From assembly GCA_022825595.1 (NCBI GenBank), contig JAJDWM010000603.1, forward strand, positions 1-33,589: 33,589 nt of DNA, in the 5' to 3' direction. Under the pieces are notes generated by a model. The model was not told the origin of the DNA. It ran no database searches and worked only from the letters and a program-made list of their open reading frames with translations. The position numbers and the translations under genes are program-made. This stretch comes from Bryobacterales bacterium. Its GTDB lineage: Bacteria > Acidobacteriota > Terriglobia > Bryobacterales > UBA6623. Of the stretch, positions 22,626-30,773 are shown in pieces. The stretch's first letter is position 1. Every line of letters starts with the position of its first letter.

Positions 22626-25600
22626 TCAGCGCACCGGCACGGTGCCCGGCTCGGTGGGGATTCCGCCGATCGAGACAACCACGTCGGCGATCCCCGGCCG
22701 CACTCCTGACGGCACGGTTGCCTCGACGAATGTCAGCCCCGTCACACCGGGAAAGCTGCCGTCAAAGGTGACGGTTGCGGGCAGCCCGTCGATGCTGACT
22801 GCCACGTCGTTGGCCAGTTCGACGCTCTCTTCGAACGCATCTCCGCTCGCCAGCGGCTCGGCGAACGGGCCAGTGCCGGTCAGCTGCAGGAGGATGGTAT
22901 CCCCCGCCGAGGCGGGCTGGCCCGTAGTCACGGGACTGCCGTCGGCATGCCACGCCGAAGTCCAGCCAGCGCCGTCCGGCACCGAGTAGAGCTCCGGAGA
23001 AATGTCCGCCAGCTCTAGCACGACAGGCTCTGACCAGGACTGGTCTCCGAATCGGTCTGTGAGACGGACCTTGACGTAAGCGAAGTTCAGCCCGGCCAAC
23101 TCCCACGGGATCTGCACGCCCACCTCCTCTGGACCCACGTAGAAGACCCGGCCCGGTTCGCTGATTCCGGCCTCGGGAAAGTCGAAGCTGACGCTGAGGG
23201 CCTTCAGGGTCACCGGCAGAGGGGCCGCGGGGGCCTCGCCCCAGAACTCGCTGAACGCTCCGCCGAATATAGTCGCGAGCGAGCCCGGCGCCAACGGTCG
23301 CGCGTCGAGCAGGGTTGCGCTGTTGTAGATGCCGTCAATGCGCGGGCGCTCGCGTTCCGCGTAGAAGGTGAACGGCAGCTCGACCCCTCCGGCCACGACA
23401 ACCGCTTCGTGCGGGCCGCGAGAGGGCCCGAACTCCACGACGGCCTCCGCGACGCCATGACGGTCGGTCCGACCGGTGGCGCTCAGGACAGTGACCTCTC
23501 CGGAGGGCAGACGCACCTCCACCGGCGCGTCGGCCACGCCGACACCAAAGCGGTCCACGAAGCGGGCGGACACGCGGCGACGCGAGACCTCCCCCTGAAA
23601 CGCGCGTGTGCTGCCCGGCCCTGTCGCGAATGCTGTATGGGGCACGTTGTCACCGACCAAGTACAGGTAGGGGACCCGCACTTCGCCGAGTTCGCCGACG
23701 GCCCGCACAGCCACGTGGCCCTCATACGAGCCGGGAAGCGGGCGGAGGCCCTCCAATGAGACGCGGATGGCTCGGTACTGGTCCGGCTCAAGCCAAAGCA
23801 CGATCCGGCTGCGGCCTTCTAGCGTCACCGCTGCCCGCCGATCGTTGTCCCGCGGCACGACCTCAAGCTCGTAGCTGCGGGCCACGGGGGCGCGGTTTGT
23901 CACGTAGATCTCCTGCCAGACGGGCAAGGTGCGACCGGAGAGCATCCCGAATCCCACGGTGGCTGGCTCCACGGTCGCGATCGGTTCCAAGGCGGCCGCC
24001 ACATCGAGCAGGCCAGCGCCGACGGCTGCCGCGCGTGCCGGCTCGCCATCCTCCACGATCTCCGCACTGGCGGTGTTGATGAGCGCCGACGCCACCTCCC
24101 GTGAAGTTAGGGCCGGGTGCCGCTGCCAGACGAGGGCGGCCGCGCCCGCCACAGCTGGTGCAGCCGCGCTTGTGCCCGTGACGCGCCGGAACTCGCTTGG
24201 GTTGAAACCCCCGATCCGCTCGTACTGGAAGGCGCCGGCCGTGTACACGTCGAGCCCGGGAGCTGCAATGTCCGGCTTGAGGTTCAGTCCGGGGCTAGGG
24301 CCTCTGGAACTGAAGGCCGCCGGAGAGCGCCAAGGCCGGGCCGAGCGCAGGGGCGTCGGATCCATAGCCAGGAGAACCTCCCCCTCCGCACCGGCCTCCT
24401 GCACCAGTGCCTCGATCACCGCGCCACTCTCCGCGCTGACGAAGTAGGCCGGAATGTCCGTGTCGCGCAGGGCAGACATCTCAACCAGGTCCTGCATTGG
24501 CTGGTCGTCGTACACGACCAGGCCTGCCGCGCCTGCGGCAGCCGCGTTCTCAGCCTTGTCGGCGAACCAGCACCCGCCCCGGCGGGCGACAAGAATGGCG
24601 CCATCAAGCTCGGCACCCTCGAATGACGCGCAAGCCTGCGCGTCGCCCAGCGAAGCAGCGAGCCTGGCCGGAGCCCGCAGGCTATCGTCCAGCCCGGGCC
24701 CGGATCCGGACAGGGCGGGGAGAGTGCGCCTGGCGATGCGCACCGACTCGTGCAGCCGCACAGGGTTGGCGGTCGCCGCCACGGCGATGACATCTGGCGC
24801 GACGGCCGGCGTCGACACCGTCGCCCTAGCCGGCTGCAGGCCCCCTGCGATCCGGCCGTCGTTGCCAGCCGCCGCGACAACGACCCGGCCGAAGTCCACG
24901 ACGGCGCTCTGCGCGGCCGCGGCCAAGGGATCGCAGAGTACGTCTGGCGGCTGTCCGCAGCCGCGCCCGGAGGCGTTCCAAGGAGAGTCGGCCACGTGCC
25001 CCAAGCTCAGGTTGAGGATGTCCATCCCGTCAACGACCGCGTCGTCGATGGCCGCGATGACCGCCTGTGAACTGGCCGCCGGAACCAAACCCGGCGTGCC
25101 CGATACCTTATAGATCCCCAGATAGGCCTTGGGGGCGATGCCGCTGACCGGGCCTGCGGGTGATTCCACCCGGCCTCCCGCGGCGATCATCGCCACGGCC
25201 GTGCCGTGGCCGCTGAAGTCCCATGCGGAGGAGTCGTCCGGGGAGGACGTTGCCGGAGCCCGGGTGTTCTGCAGGTGCTGGTAGGTCCGAATCGCCACCA
25301 CCTTCGAATTCGCCAGCGCTATGTCCGCTGGGCGACCCTTGGGAAACCCCGCGAGCGGTGCCAGGGAATCGTCGGAGAAGGCCGGATGCAGGAAGTCTAG
25401 GCCCGAGTCGATGACGGCGATGCTGATTCCCTCGCCGGTGGCCCCGACCTCCGCGGCTTGGGAACGGGCCTCCATCAGGCGCACGGCCTCCTCTACGCCG
25501 ATCAGGCCCAGCGCCACTTCCCGGCTCGCGACTACACGTTTGACCCCGGGGATCCCCAGGAAGGACTCGGCCTGCTGCTCGTCGGCACGCACGAACACGG

Positions 25601-25922
25601 CGTTGAGAACGTTCCGGACCGATCCGAGCACGACGGCACCCCGCGCGCGGAGGGCTTCGATCACAGGCTCCTGCGTCCCGCCGACGGCCCTCTCCATGAC
25701 TATGAAGCTCGTCTTCGCGACGCGGGCCGGTCCCCGGCGCGCCAACTTCCCAGAGCGCTGACTGCTGAGGCGCTGACCCGTTGCGGGTGCGTCGAGCAAT
25801 ACAGTGTATTGGCCCGCACCATCGTCGGACGGCACACGCAGGGGCGCCTGGCCGAACAGCGGCACGGCGAGAGCGGCGATGAGCCACAGGTGCCGCAAGA
25901 GGTGAGCCAACGTGCTTGCCAT
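22626..25922 (-). CDS. Secreted subtilisin-like (S8) protease with PA insert and Solibacter-type C-terminal domain
   Basis: 1098 aa from ATG 25922, chosen because GAGGAG (25927-25932) lies 4 nt upstream; the frame continues 20 codons further without signal-like sequence. Layout: signal peptide to about 25 (ending PLFG), inhibitor-I9-like propeptide about 65-145, S8 catalytic domain with Asp172 (IAVIDSGLD), His239 (GHGTAVA), oxyanion Asn354 (AAAGNDG) and Ser585 (GTSAAAP). A protease-associated (PA) insert lies at about 411-500. Ig/FnIII-like beta domains follow, and the last ~230 residues begin IYNSATLLDARPLAPGSLAT and include FYVGPEEVGVQIPWEL, typical of the TIGR03437 Solibacter C-terminal domain. 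An extracellular or surface-attached endoprotease. All catalytic residues are present. It converges on the TPR operon and diverges from the gene at 26009. Confidence 0.93.
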   Translation of the reverse strand: MASTLAHLLRHLWLIAALAVPLFGQAPLRVPSDDGAGQYTVLLDAPATGQRLSSQRSGKLARRGPARVAKTSFIVMERAVGGTQEPVIEALRARGAVVLGSVRNVLNAVFVRADEQQAESFLGIPGVKRVVASREVALGLIGVEEAVRLMEARSQAAEVGATGEGISIAVIDSGLDFLHPAFSDDSLAPLAGFPKGRPADIALANSKVVAIRTYQHLQNTRAPATSSPDDSSAWDFSGHGTAVAMIAAGGRVESPAGPVSGIAPKAYLGIYKVSGTPGLVPAASSQAVIAAIDDAVVDGMDILNLSLGHVADSPWNASGRGCGQPPDVLCDPLAAAAQSAVVDFGRVVVAAAGNDGRIAGGLQPARATVSTPAVAPDVIAVAATANPVRLHESVRIARRTLPALSGSGPGLDDSLRAPARLAASLGDAQACASFEGAELDGAILVARRGGCWFADKAENAAAAGAAGLVVYDDQPMQDLVEMSALRDTDIPAYFVSAESGAVIEALVQEAGAEGEVLLAMDPTPLRSARPWRSPAAFSSRGPSPGLNLKPDIAAPGLDVYTAGAFQYERIGGFNPSEFRRVTGTSAAAPAVAGAAALVWQRHPALTSREVASALINTASAEIVEDGEPARAAAVGAGLLDVAAALEPIATVEPATVGFGMLSGRTLPVWQEIYVTNRAPVARSYELEVVPRDNDRRAAVTLEGRSRIVLWLEPDQYRAIRVSLEGLRPLPGSYEGHVAVRAVGELGEVRVPYLYLVGDNVPHTAFATGPGSTRAFQGEVSRRRVSARFVDRFGVGVADAPVEVRLPSGEVTVLSATGRTDRHGVAEAVVEFGPSRGPHEAVVVAGGVELPFTFYAERERPRIDGIYNSATLLDARPLAPGSLATIFGGAFSEFWGEAPAAPLPVTLKALSVSFDFPEAGISEPGRVFYVGPEEVGVQIPWELAGLNFAYVKVRLTDRFGDQSWSEPVVLELADISPELYSVPDGAGWTSAWHADGSPVTTGQPASAGDTILLQLTGTGPFAEPLASGDAFEESVELANDVAVSIDGLPATVTFDGSFPGVTGLTFVEATVPSGVRPGIADVVVSIGGIPTEPGTVPVR

Positions 25923-25935
25923 GCGTCTCCTCAAT

Positions 25936-25970
25936 CCGACGTGCCCCTGAGAGGTACGGTTGCACGTCGG
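25936..25970. promoter_or_regulatory. 9-bp inverted repeat in the divergent promoter region
   Basis: CCGACGTGC (25936-25944) and GCACGTCGG (25962-25970) are perfect inverted copies with a 17-nt spacer, inside the 86-bp space between two divergently transcribed genes for secreted proteins. Half-site centres are about 26 bp apart, near 2.5 helical turns. An operator for a dimeric or tetrameric regulator that controls both genes is inferred; an mRNA-leader hairpin is the alternative. Confidence 0.5.
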
Positions 25971-25994
25971 GCCTGCGGCCAAGACGGGCGTACC

Positions 25995-26000
25995 TACAAT
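25995..26000 (+). promoter_or_regulatory. TACAAT -10 element 8 nt before a GTG start
   Basis: TACAAT ends 8 nt upstream of the GTG at 26009. No Shine-Dalgarno fits between, so the transcript would be leaderless or nearly so. No clear -35 was found. Confidence 0.4.
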
Positions 26001-26008
26001 GAGTCCCA

Positions 26009-27469
26009 GTGCCTAGCACTCGCGCCGTCGTGTTCCTCAGCGCGCTGCTCCCGCTCGCGGCGAGCGCGCGCGCACAGGCCGACTTCCGCGTCTACGAAGA
26101 CCATCCGAGGCTCTTCCTAGAGCCCGAGCGCCTGGTCAGGCTGCGCCGGGACGTCGACCGCCAGTCGCTGCGCTGGCGGGCGCTGCGTGACCTGATCGGG
26201 ACCGGAGCGGACTTTGAAGAGCAACCGCTCGTCGATGCACTGCTGTACCAGACCGAGAGAGACGCACGGGCCGGGCGCCGCGCCGTCCAGTGGTGCTTGG
26301 CCAGCGCGCCGGACGGCGTGGCAAGCTCTGCGGAACTGCGAATGCTCGCGCTGGCGTATGACTGGTGCCACGACCTCTTCGATCCAGCCGACAAGTCTGC
26401 GGTGGGCGGTGCAATGGCCTCGGCGATCGAAGACGTCGTGCCCCGGGCGAACCTTGGGCCGGGCCTGATCCGCGCCGCAATCCTGGGCTCGATCGCGCTG
26501 GCGGGAGATTGGGACGGTTCTGAAGCCGCGCTCGGGGCGCTTCTCGAGACCCACTGGGAGGCAGATGTCCGGCCGGGCCTGGAAGACGGTCGATTGGCAG
26601 ACGACGCCGGCGCCATGATCGCCGCACTCGAGGCCGGCTTGGCCGTGCGGCACAACCTGGACCGCGACCTTCTCAAGTCGGGGTTTGCCGCGCTGCGCGC
26701 GCTAGCGCGATGCCGACTGCTGAGCTACTACCCCGCGGACATCGAGACCGCCGAAGGGCGGATGCGGCGCCCTTCCCGCTTCGGGCCGGACGAGGCCGCG
26801 GCACGGTTGCAGGCCCCCCTGGACCGGATCGTGGAGATGCTGATCGTGGCGTACGAGGCAAACCTGCGGGAATTCCAGTTCGTGCAGGGCTGGATCCGGG
26901 ATGAGGCTTACCTGCCGCGCTCGACCCTGCTGGCGCCCTACGAGTTCCTTTGGGTGAACCCCTACCTCCCCGGGCTGACGGCAGAGTCCTCGCCCCTAAT
27001 CGCACACGACGCCGTCCGGGGCCGTCTCTTCGGCCGTTCGACGTGGGGATGGCCGACGACGTGGATCGGATACTTTGGCGGACGCTTGGAGATTCTGGCC
27101 GGAGGGGAGCTCGCGGCTACAGAGAGCATGGGCGGGCTCCCGCCGGTCTTCTTCGAAGAGGCGGTGATCGTCCCCATCCGGCCACCCGGGAGGGTCGTCC
27201 TGTCTTGGGAACCGAGCCGCGAGAAGGCCCCCGAGAGCGTGACCGTGTACCTGATCGGGCTAATGGCGGGGGAGACCTACGGCTTGAGGATCGCCGGGCG
27301 CGAGCCGCGCCTGATCCAGGCGGGTCCGGGCGGGATCGCGATCGTCCGCAGCGATCCGGGCGTGCCAAAGCGCGACCGAATTGACTTCAGGCGCAAGGTT
27401 CGCTTGGAGCTCCACCCCACCCTGAAGCCCACTAGGCCGGGCCGGCCGCCGCCCTCACTTGCGCGCTGA
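26009..27469 (+). CDS. Secreted protein with heparinase/lyase-like N-terminus
   Basis: 486 aa from GTG 26009. The signal peptide is about MPSTRAVVFLSALLPLAASA. The mature N-terminus FRVYEDHPRLFLEPERLVRL resembles the opening of heparinase II/III, alginate-lyase-like and DUF4962 proteins, where an all-helical toroid follows. Helical segments do follow (for example SAELRMLALAYDWCHDLFDP). The C-terminal third is strand-rich (GRLEILAGGELAATESMGGL, RVVLSWEPS). It is shorter than full heparinase II/III enzymes, so it may lack part of the beta-sheet domain, and I cannot point to a catalytic His/Tyr pair. It is divergent from the subtilase gene and overlaps the end of nth by 15 bp. Polysaccharide-related function is likely but unproven. 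Confidence 0.75.
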   Translation: MPSTRAVVFLSALLPLAASARAQADFRVYEDHPRLFLEPERLVRLRRDVDRQSLRWRALRDLIGTGADFEEQPLVDALLYQTERDARAGRRAVQWCLASAPDGVASSAELRMLALAYDWCHDLFDPADKSAVGGAMASAIEDVVPRANLGPGLIRAAILGSIALAGDWDGSEAALGALLETHWEADVRPGLEDGRLADDAGAMIAALEAGLAVRHNLDRDLLKSGFAALRALARCRLLSYYPADIETAEGRMRRPSRFGPDEAAARLQAPLDRIVEMLIVAYEANLREFQFVQGWIRDEAYLPRSTLLAPYEFLWVNPYLPGLTAESSPLIAHDAVRGRLFGRSTWGWPTTWIGYFGGRLEILAGGELAATESMGGLPPVFFEEAVIVPIRPPGRVVLSWEPSREKAPESVTVYLIGLMAGETYGLRIAGREPRLIQAGPGGIAIVRSDPGVPKRDRIDFRRKVRLELHPTLKPTRPGRPPPSLAR

Positions 27470-28168
27470 CGCCTTGCGCGACGCTGGCGGCGACGCCAGT
27501 TCCGCGGACGGGCAGAGGGCCGCGAGTCCGCAGTCGTCGCACAGCGGCCTGCGGGCCTTGCAGACCTGGCGGCCATGGTGGATCACCTGGTGCGAGAACA
27601 GCACCCAGCGCTTGCGGGGCAGAAGGTCCATCAGGCGGCGCTCTGTCTTCTTAGGATCCTCCTCGGCGGTCAGGCCAAGCCGGGTCGAGATGCGCTGGAC
27701 GTGGGTGTCGACAACAACGCCCGTGGCCTTGCCGAACCATGTGCCCGTGACCACATTTGCGGTCTTGCGAGCGACTCCCCGCAGCTTCACCAGATCGTCG
27801 ATGCCGGACGGCACTTGGCCCCCGTGCTCGGAAACGATCCTTTGGGCGGAGCCCTTGATGGCCTTGGCCTTGTTGCGGAAAAACCCCGTCGTGCGGATCA
27901 GGTCCTCGATGGCCTCGACCGGGGCGTCGGCCATCCGCTGCGGCGTGGGGAAGGCCGCAAAGAGCGCGGGGGTAACCTTATTCACCCGCACGTCCGTGCA
28001 TTGCGCCGAGAGAATCGTTGCCACCAGAAGCTCCCAGGCACTGCGGTGGTCGAGAGCGCATTCGGCGTCCGGGTAGTCACGGTCGAGGATTCGCAGGATC
28101 TTGCCTGTCCGGCGCTTGCGGGCCAAAGCGCTCTCACCGCTGCGGGAGTAACGGCGCATCGGGGCCAT
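27455..28168 (-). CDS. nth: Endonuclease III (DNA glycosylase/AP lyase)
   Basis: 237 aa, usual length plus a short Arg-rich N-terminus and a Ser/Lys-rich tail. It removes oxidised pyrimidines and cuts at AP sites. The helix-hairpin-helix LRGVARKTANVV carries catalytic Lys135; the conserved Asp154 is in VDTHVQR. The [4Fe-4S] loop is intact: Cys203-x6-Cys210-x2-Cys213-x5-Cys219. SAQCTDVRVNKVTPALF is the family's N-terminal signature. ATG 28168 is used; ATG 28159 is close behind. It lies 26 bp downstream of glpD on the same strand and is probably cotranscribed. Its last 15 bp overlap the 3' end of the converging lyase-like gene. Confidence 0.95.
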   Translation of the reverse strand: MAPMRRYSRSGESALARKRRTGKILRILDRDYPDAECALDHRSAWELLVATILSAQCTDVRVNKVTPALFAAFPTPQRMADAPVEAIEDLIRTTGFFRNKAKAIKGSAQRIVSEHGGQVPSGIDDLVKLRGVARKTANVVTGTWFGKATGVVVDTHVQRISTRLGLTAEEDPKKTERRLMDLLPRKRWVLFSHQVIHHGRQVCKARRPLCDDCGLAALCPSAELASPPASRKASARK

Positions 28169-28194
28169 GGTAGCCGACGTCTCCGCAGGGCCTC

Positions 28195-29766
28195 TTACAC
28201 GCGCACCAATGTCCGGGCCAGTTCGGCCTCGAAGTCCGAGACGGCTGCAGCTATCTCATCCTCGTTCCACAGGAGCTGTTCCGCAGCGACTTCCGCAGCG
28301 GTGCGCGCCCATCCCGGCTCGTACCCGGCGGCGAAGGCCGCGCCTGTCCGGCGCAGCAGGATGTCGCCCAATGTCAGCGCGTGCTCCTCCCGCACGGCGC
28401 GGTGGACCTCGCCGCAGGCGACCTCGCACCCCGGCACCAAGGGGTCCGCGAAGCCCGGGGACGAGGAGAGGAACTGCTGCACTTGGGCGGCTCGAGGGCC
28501 GTAAACGGCAGACAGCCGTGCGGAAACAGCACCGTTCCCCAGCGGGGCGGACGCATCGCCCCTAACCGGCCGGACCACAGGCGTGAGCGCCCGCCCCAGC
28601 ACGGCCGCAACCCTCGTGAGCGTCCTGCGGGCGAACGACTGCGCCGTGGTCAGCTTCCCGCCGGCCATGGTCAGCAGCCCGGCGATCCCGTCCCTGCGCT
28701 GGTGGTTGACGATTGCGTCGCCCCTGGAGGCCTTGTTCAGGTCCGCGCCGCCTGTCTTCAGCACAGGGCGGGATCCTGAGTAGGCATACAGCACGCTGTC
28801 GCGGGTGACCCCGGCCTCCGGGAGCAGCGCGGCGGTCTCGTCGAGCAGGTACCGCACTTCCTCCTCGCCGGGCGTCGCGCGGTCCGGCCCGTCCTCGCTT
28901 CGCACCTCCGTCGTCCCGATCAGGTGAAGGCCCCGCCAAGGGACGATGAAGAACGGACGCCGGTCTGACCGGGCCTCGCGGTACACGGCGTGCGAGGGCG
29001 CAGCCTCTAGGCGGGGAACGACCACATGCGCACCGTTGATCAATGTGAGCAGCGGGCGCATCGGCTGCCGGCCGACTCGGGCCAGAACCTCGTCAGCCCA
29101 AGCCCCGGCCGCGTTCACCACGAGACTTGAGCGCACTTCGCCTTCCCCTCCGGCACCCTCGAACCGGAGCCCAATCACCCGAGACCGGCGGATCAGGAAG
29201 CCGTTTACGCAGGCGTGGTTCCGGATGTCAGCACCGGCGTCCTCCGCCTGCAGGGCCATCTCTAGGGCCAGGCGCTCGGGGTAAACGGCCTGGCAGTCAT
29301 GGTATTCGAAGCACGCCCTCAGTCCTTTCCGATCCAGCCCCGGAACGAGCCGTCCGCACTCTTCCACCGAAAGGCGGCGAGGGGGGGGCAGCTGCCCGCC
29401 GGCCCCCAGCAGGCGATAGAGCAGCAGTCCTGAGCCGACGTACCACGGCGGGCGCGAATCGGCGCCATAGACCGGCAGCAGGAAGGGCAGGGGCTGGACC
29501 TGCCCCGGGAACTCGCGCAGGAGTGAGGCCCGGTCGCGCAGCGAAGCCCGGACCAGGGACAAATCGAACCGCTCCAAGTAGCGGAGCCCTCCGTGGATCA
29601 GCCTAGTCGAGCGACTTGTCGTTCCGGCACCGAAGTCGCGACGCTCGAGCAGGAGCGTTCGCAGCCCGGCCCGTGCCGCCTCCCGGGCAAGAGCGCAGCC
29701 ATTGATGCCACCGCCGATGATGGCCAAGTCATAATGGCTGTCGGTGTTCAAGTCCCAATCTAGCAA
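28195..29766 (-). CDS. glpD: Glycerol-3-phosphate dehydrogenase, FAD-dependent
   Basis: 523 aa. It oxidises sn-glycerol-3-phosphate to dihydroxyacetone phosphate and passes electrons to quinones at the inner face of the membrane. The FAD-binding fold is YDLAIIGGGINGCALARE (12-29), followed by the GlpD signature GAGTTSRSTRLIHGGLRYLE. The C-terminal DAO_C-like domain includes ARRTLTRVAAVLGR and the final VAAEQLLWNEDEIAAAVSDF. The frame begins with TTG at 29764-29766; no ATG precedes the FAD motif, and a second TTG is at 29751, so the start is uncertain. A run of eight G (29391-29398; C on the coding strand) could be prone to slippage. Upstream of nth, divergent from pyrD (58 bp). No glycerol kinase or uptake gene nearby. 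Confidence 0.93.
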   Translation of the reverse strand: MLDWDLNTDSHYDLAIIGGGINGCALAREAARAGLRTLLLERRDFGAGTTSRSTRLIHGGLRYLERFDLSLVRASLRDRASLLREFPGQVQPLPFLLPVYGADSRPPWYVGSGLLLYRLLGAGGQLPPPRRLSVEECGRLVPGLDRKGLRACFEYHDCQAVYPERLALEMALQAEDAGADIRNHACVNGFLIRRSRVIGLRFEGAGGEGEVRSSLVVNAAGAWADEVLARVGRQPMRPLLTLINGAHVVVPRLEAAPSHAVYREARSDRRPFFIVPWRGLHLIGTTEVRSEDGPDRATPGEEEVRYLLDETAALLPEAGVTRDSVLYAYSGSRPVLKTGGADLNKASRGDAIVNHQRRDGIAGLLTMAGGKLTTAQSFARRTLTRVAAVLGRALTPVVRPVRGDASAPLGNGAVSARLSAVYGPRAAQVQQFLSSSPGFADPLVPGCEVACGEVHRAVREEHALTLGDILLRRTGAAFAAGYEPGWARTAAEVAAEQLLWNEDEIAAAVSDFEAELARTLVRV

Positions 29767-29824
29767 TCCGAACGGAATCCCCAGAGGCGCAGCAACGAGA
29801 CCCTACGGCGCGCCAGTCTGAACC

Positions 29825-30745
29825 ATGGCGGACCTGCGCACCTCGATCTGCGGAGTCGAGCTGCGGAGTCCGGTGATCGCTGCCGGTGGGACCTTCGGGT
29901 ACGGTCTGGAATTCGGTGGGATCGCCGATGTTGGGTCCATCGGCGCCATCGTCACGAAGGGGCTCTCGCGTGAGCCGATGGCCGGGAATCCGGCGCCCCG
30001 GGTCACGGAGACCGCATCGGGAATGCTCAACGCCGTCGGCCTCCAAAACGTCGGCGTCCGAGCCTTTGTCAGAGAGAAGCTCCCTGCGCTGCGGCACGTC
30101 GGCACGCCGGTGATCGCCAACGTGTTCGGGTTCCGCGTAGAGGACTACGCCGAGGTCCTGCGCGTCCTGGAAGGGGCCGGGGGCCTGGCGATGTACGAGC
30201 TCAACGTTTCTTGTCCAAACACTCGCCATGGGGGCCTGGAGTTCGGGGCCGACGCGAGACAGCTGTCGAGGGCAGTCTCAGCCGCACGCGCGGCCGTGGA
30301 TCGGCGGCCGCTGCTGGTGAAGCTCTCCCCGAATGTCACCGACATCCGGGAGATGGCGCGCGCGGCGGTGGAGTCCGGCGCCGACGGGCTGAGCCTGATA
30401 AACACGCTCCGGGGCTTGGCGGTGGATGCGCGCGCGAGGAGGCCCGTCCTCGGCGCGGGCTCCGGCGGACTCTCCGGTCCCGCGATCAAGCCGGTGGCGC
30501 TGCACATGGTGCACCAGGTGACGCAGGCCACGTCCGTGCCCGTCATTGGCATGGGCGGGATCGCGACAGCCGAGGATGTGGTCGAGTTCCTGCTGTGCGG
30601 GGCAACCTGCGTGCAGGTAGGGACCGCCAGCTTCTGGGACCCTGCGCGGGTGGCGAACCTTCCGGGCGAACTTGGGTCCTACCTCGACGCACAGGGAACT
30701 GCGAGCGCGGCCGAGCTGAGGGGTACCCTCCTGAGCCCCGGCTGA
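29825..30745 (+). CDS. pyrD: Dihydroorotate dehydrogenase, class 1B-type catalytic subunit
   Basis: 306 aa. It oxidises dihydroorotate to orotate in pyrimidine synthesis, in the cytoplasm. FMN barrel features: IAAGGTFGYGLEF, AIVTKGLS (Lys45), ELNVSCPNTRHGG with Cys130 as catalytic base (class 1; class 2 has Ser), LLVKLSPNVTDI, SLINTLRG and VIGMGGIATAEDVVEFLLCGA. Length and sequence fit class 1B, which normally works with the iron-sulfur/FAD subunit PyrK; no pyrK is in this window. No Shine-Dalgarno is visible before ATG 29825. It is a single gene between divergent glpD and a converging deaminase gene. Confidence 0.93.
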   Translation: MADLRTSICGVELRSPVIAAGGTFGYGLEFGGIADVGSIGAIVTKGLSREPMAGNPAPRVTETASGMLNAVGLQNVGVRAFVREKLPALRHVGTPVIANVFGFRVEDYAEVLRVLEGAGGLAMYELNVSCPNTRHGGLEFGADARQLSRAVSAARAAVDRRPLLVKLSPNVTDIREMARAAVESGADGLSLINTLRGLAVDARARRPVLGAGSGGLSGPAIKPVALHMVHQVTQATSVPVIGMGGIATAEDVVEFLLCGATCVQVGTASFWDPARVANLPGELGSYLDAQGTASAAELRGTLLSPG

Positions 30746-30748
30746 ACT

Positions 30749-30773
30749 GGGGCGGCCACGACCGCCACGCCCC
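30749..30773. terminator. Hairpin between convergent pyrD and deaminase genes
   Basis: GGGGCG/CGCCCC arms (30749-30754, 30768-30773) enclose 13 nt that can add an inner GGC/GCC pairing. It lies between the two stop codons and could act for both directions. No T-tract on either side. Confidence 0.45.

Noticed and set aside
25923-25982. A 20-codon N-terminal extension of the subtilase
   Set aside because: The RBS GAGGAG fits ATG 25922, which is followed directly by a good signal peptide.
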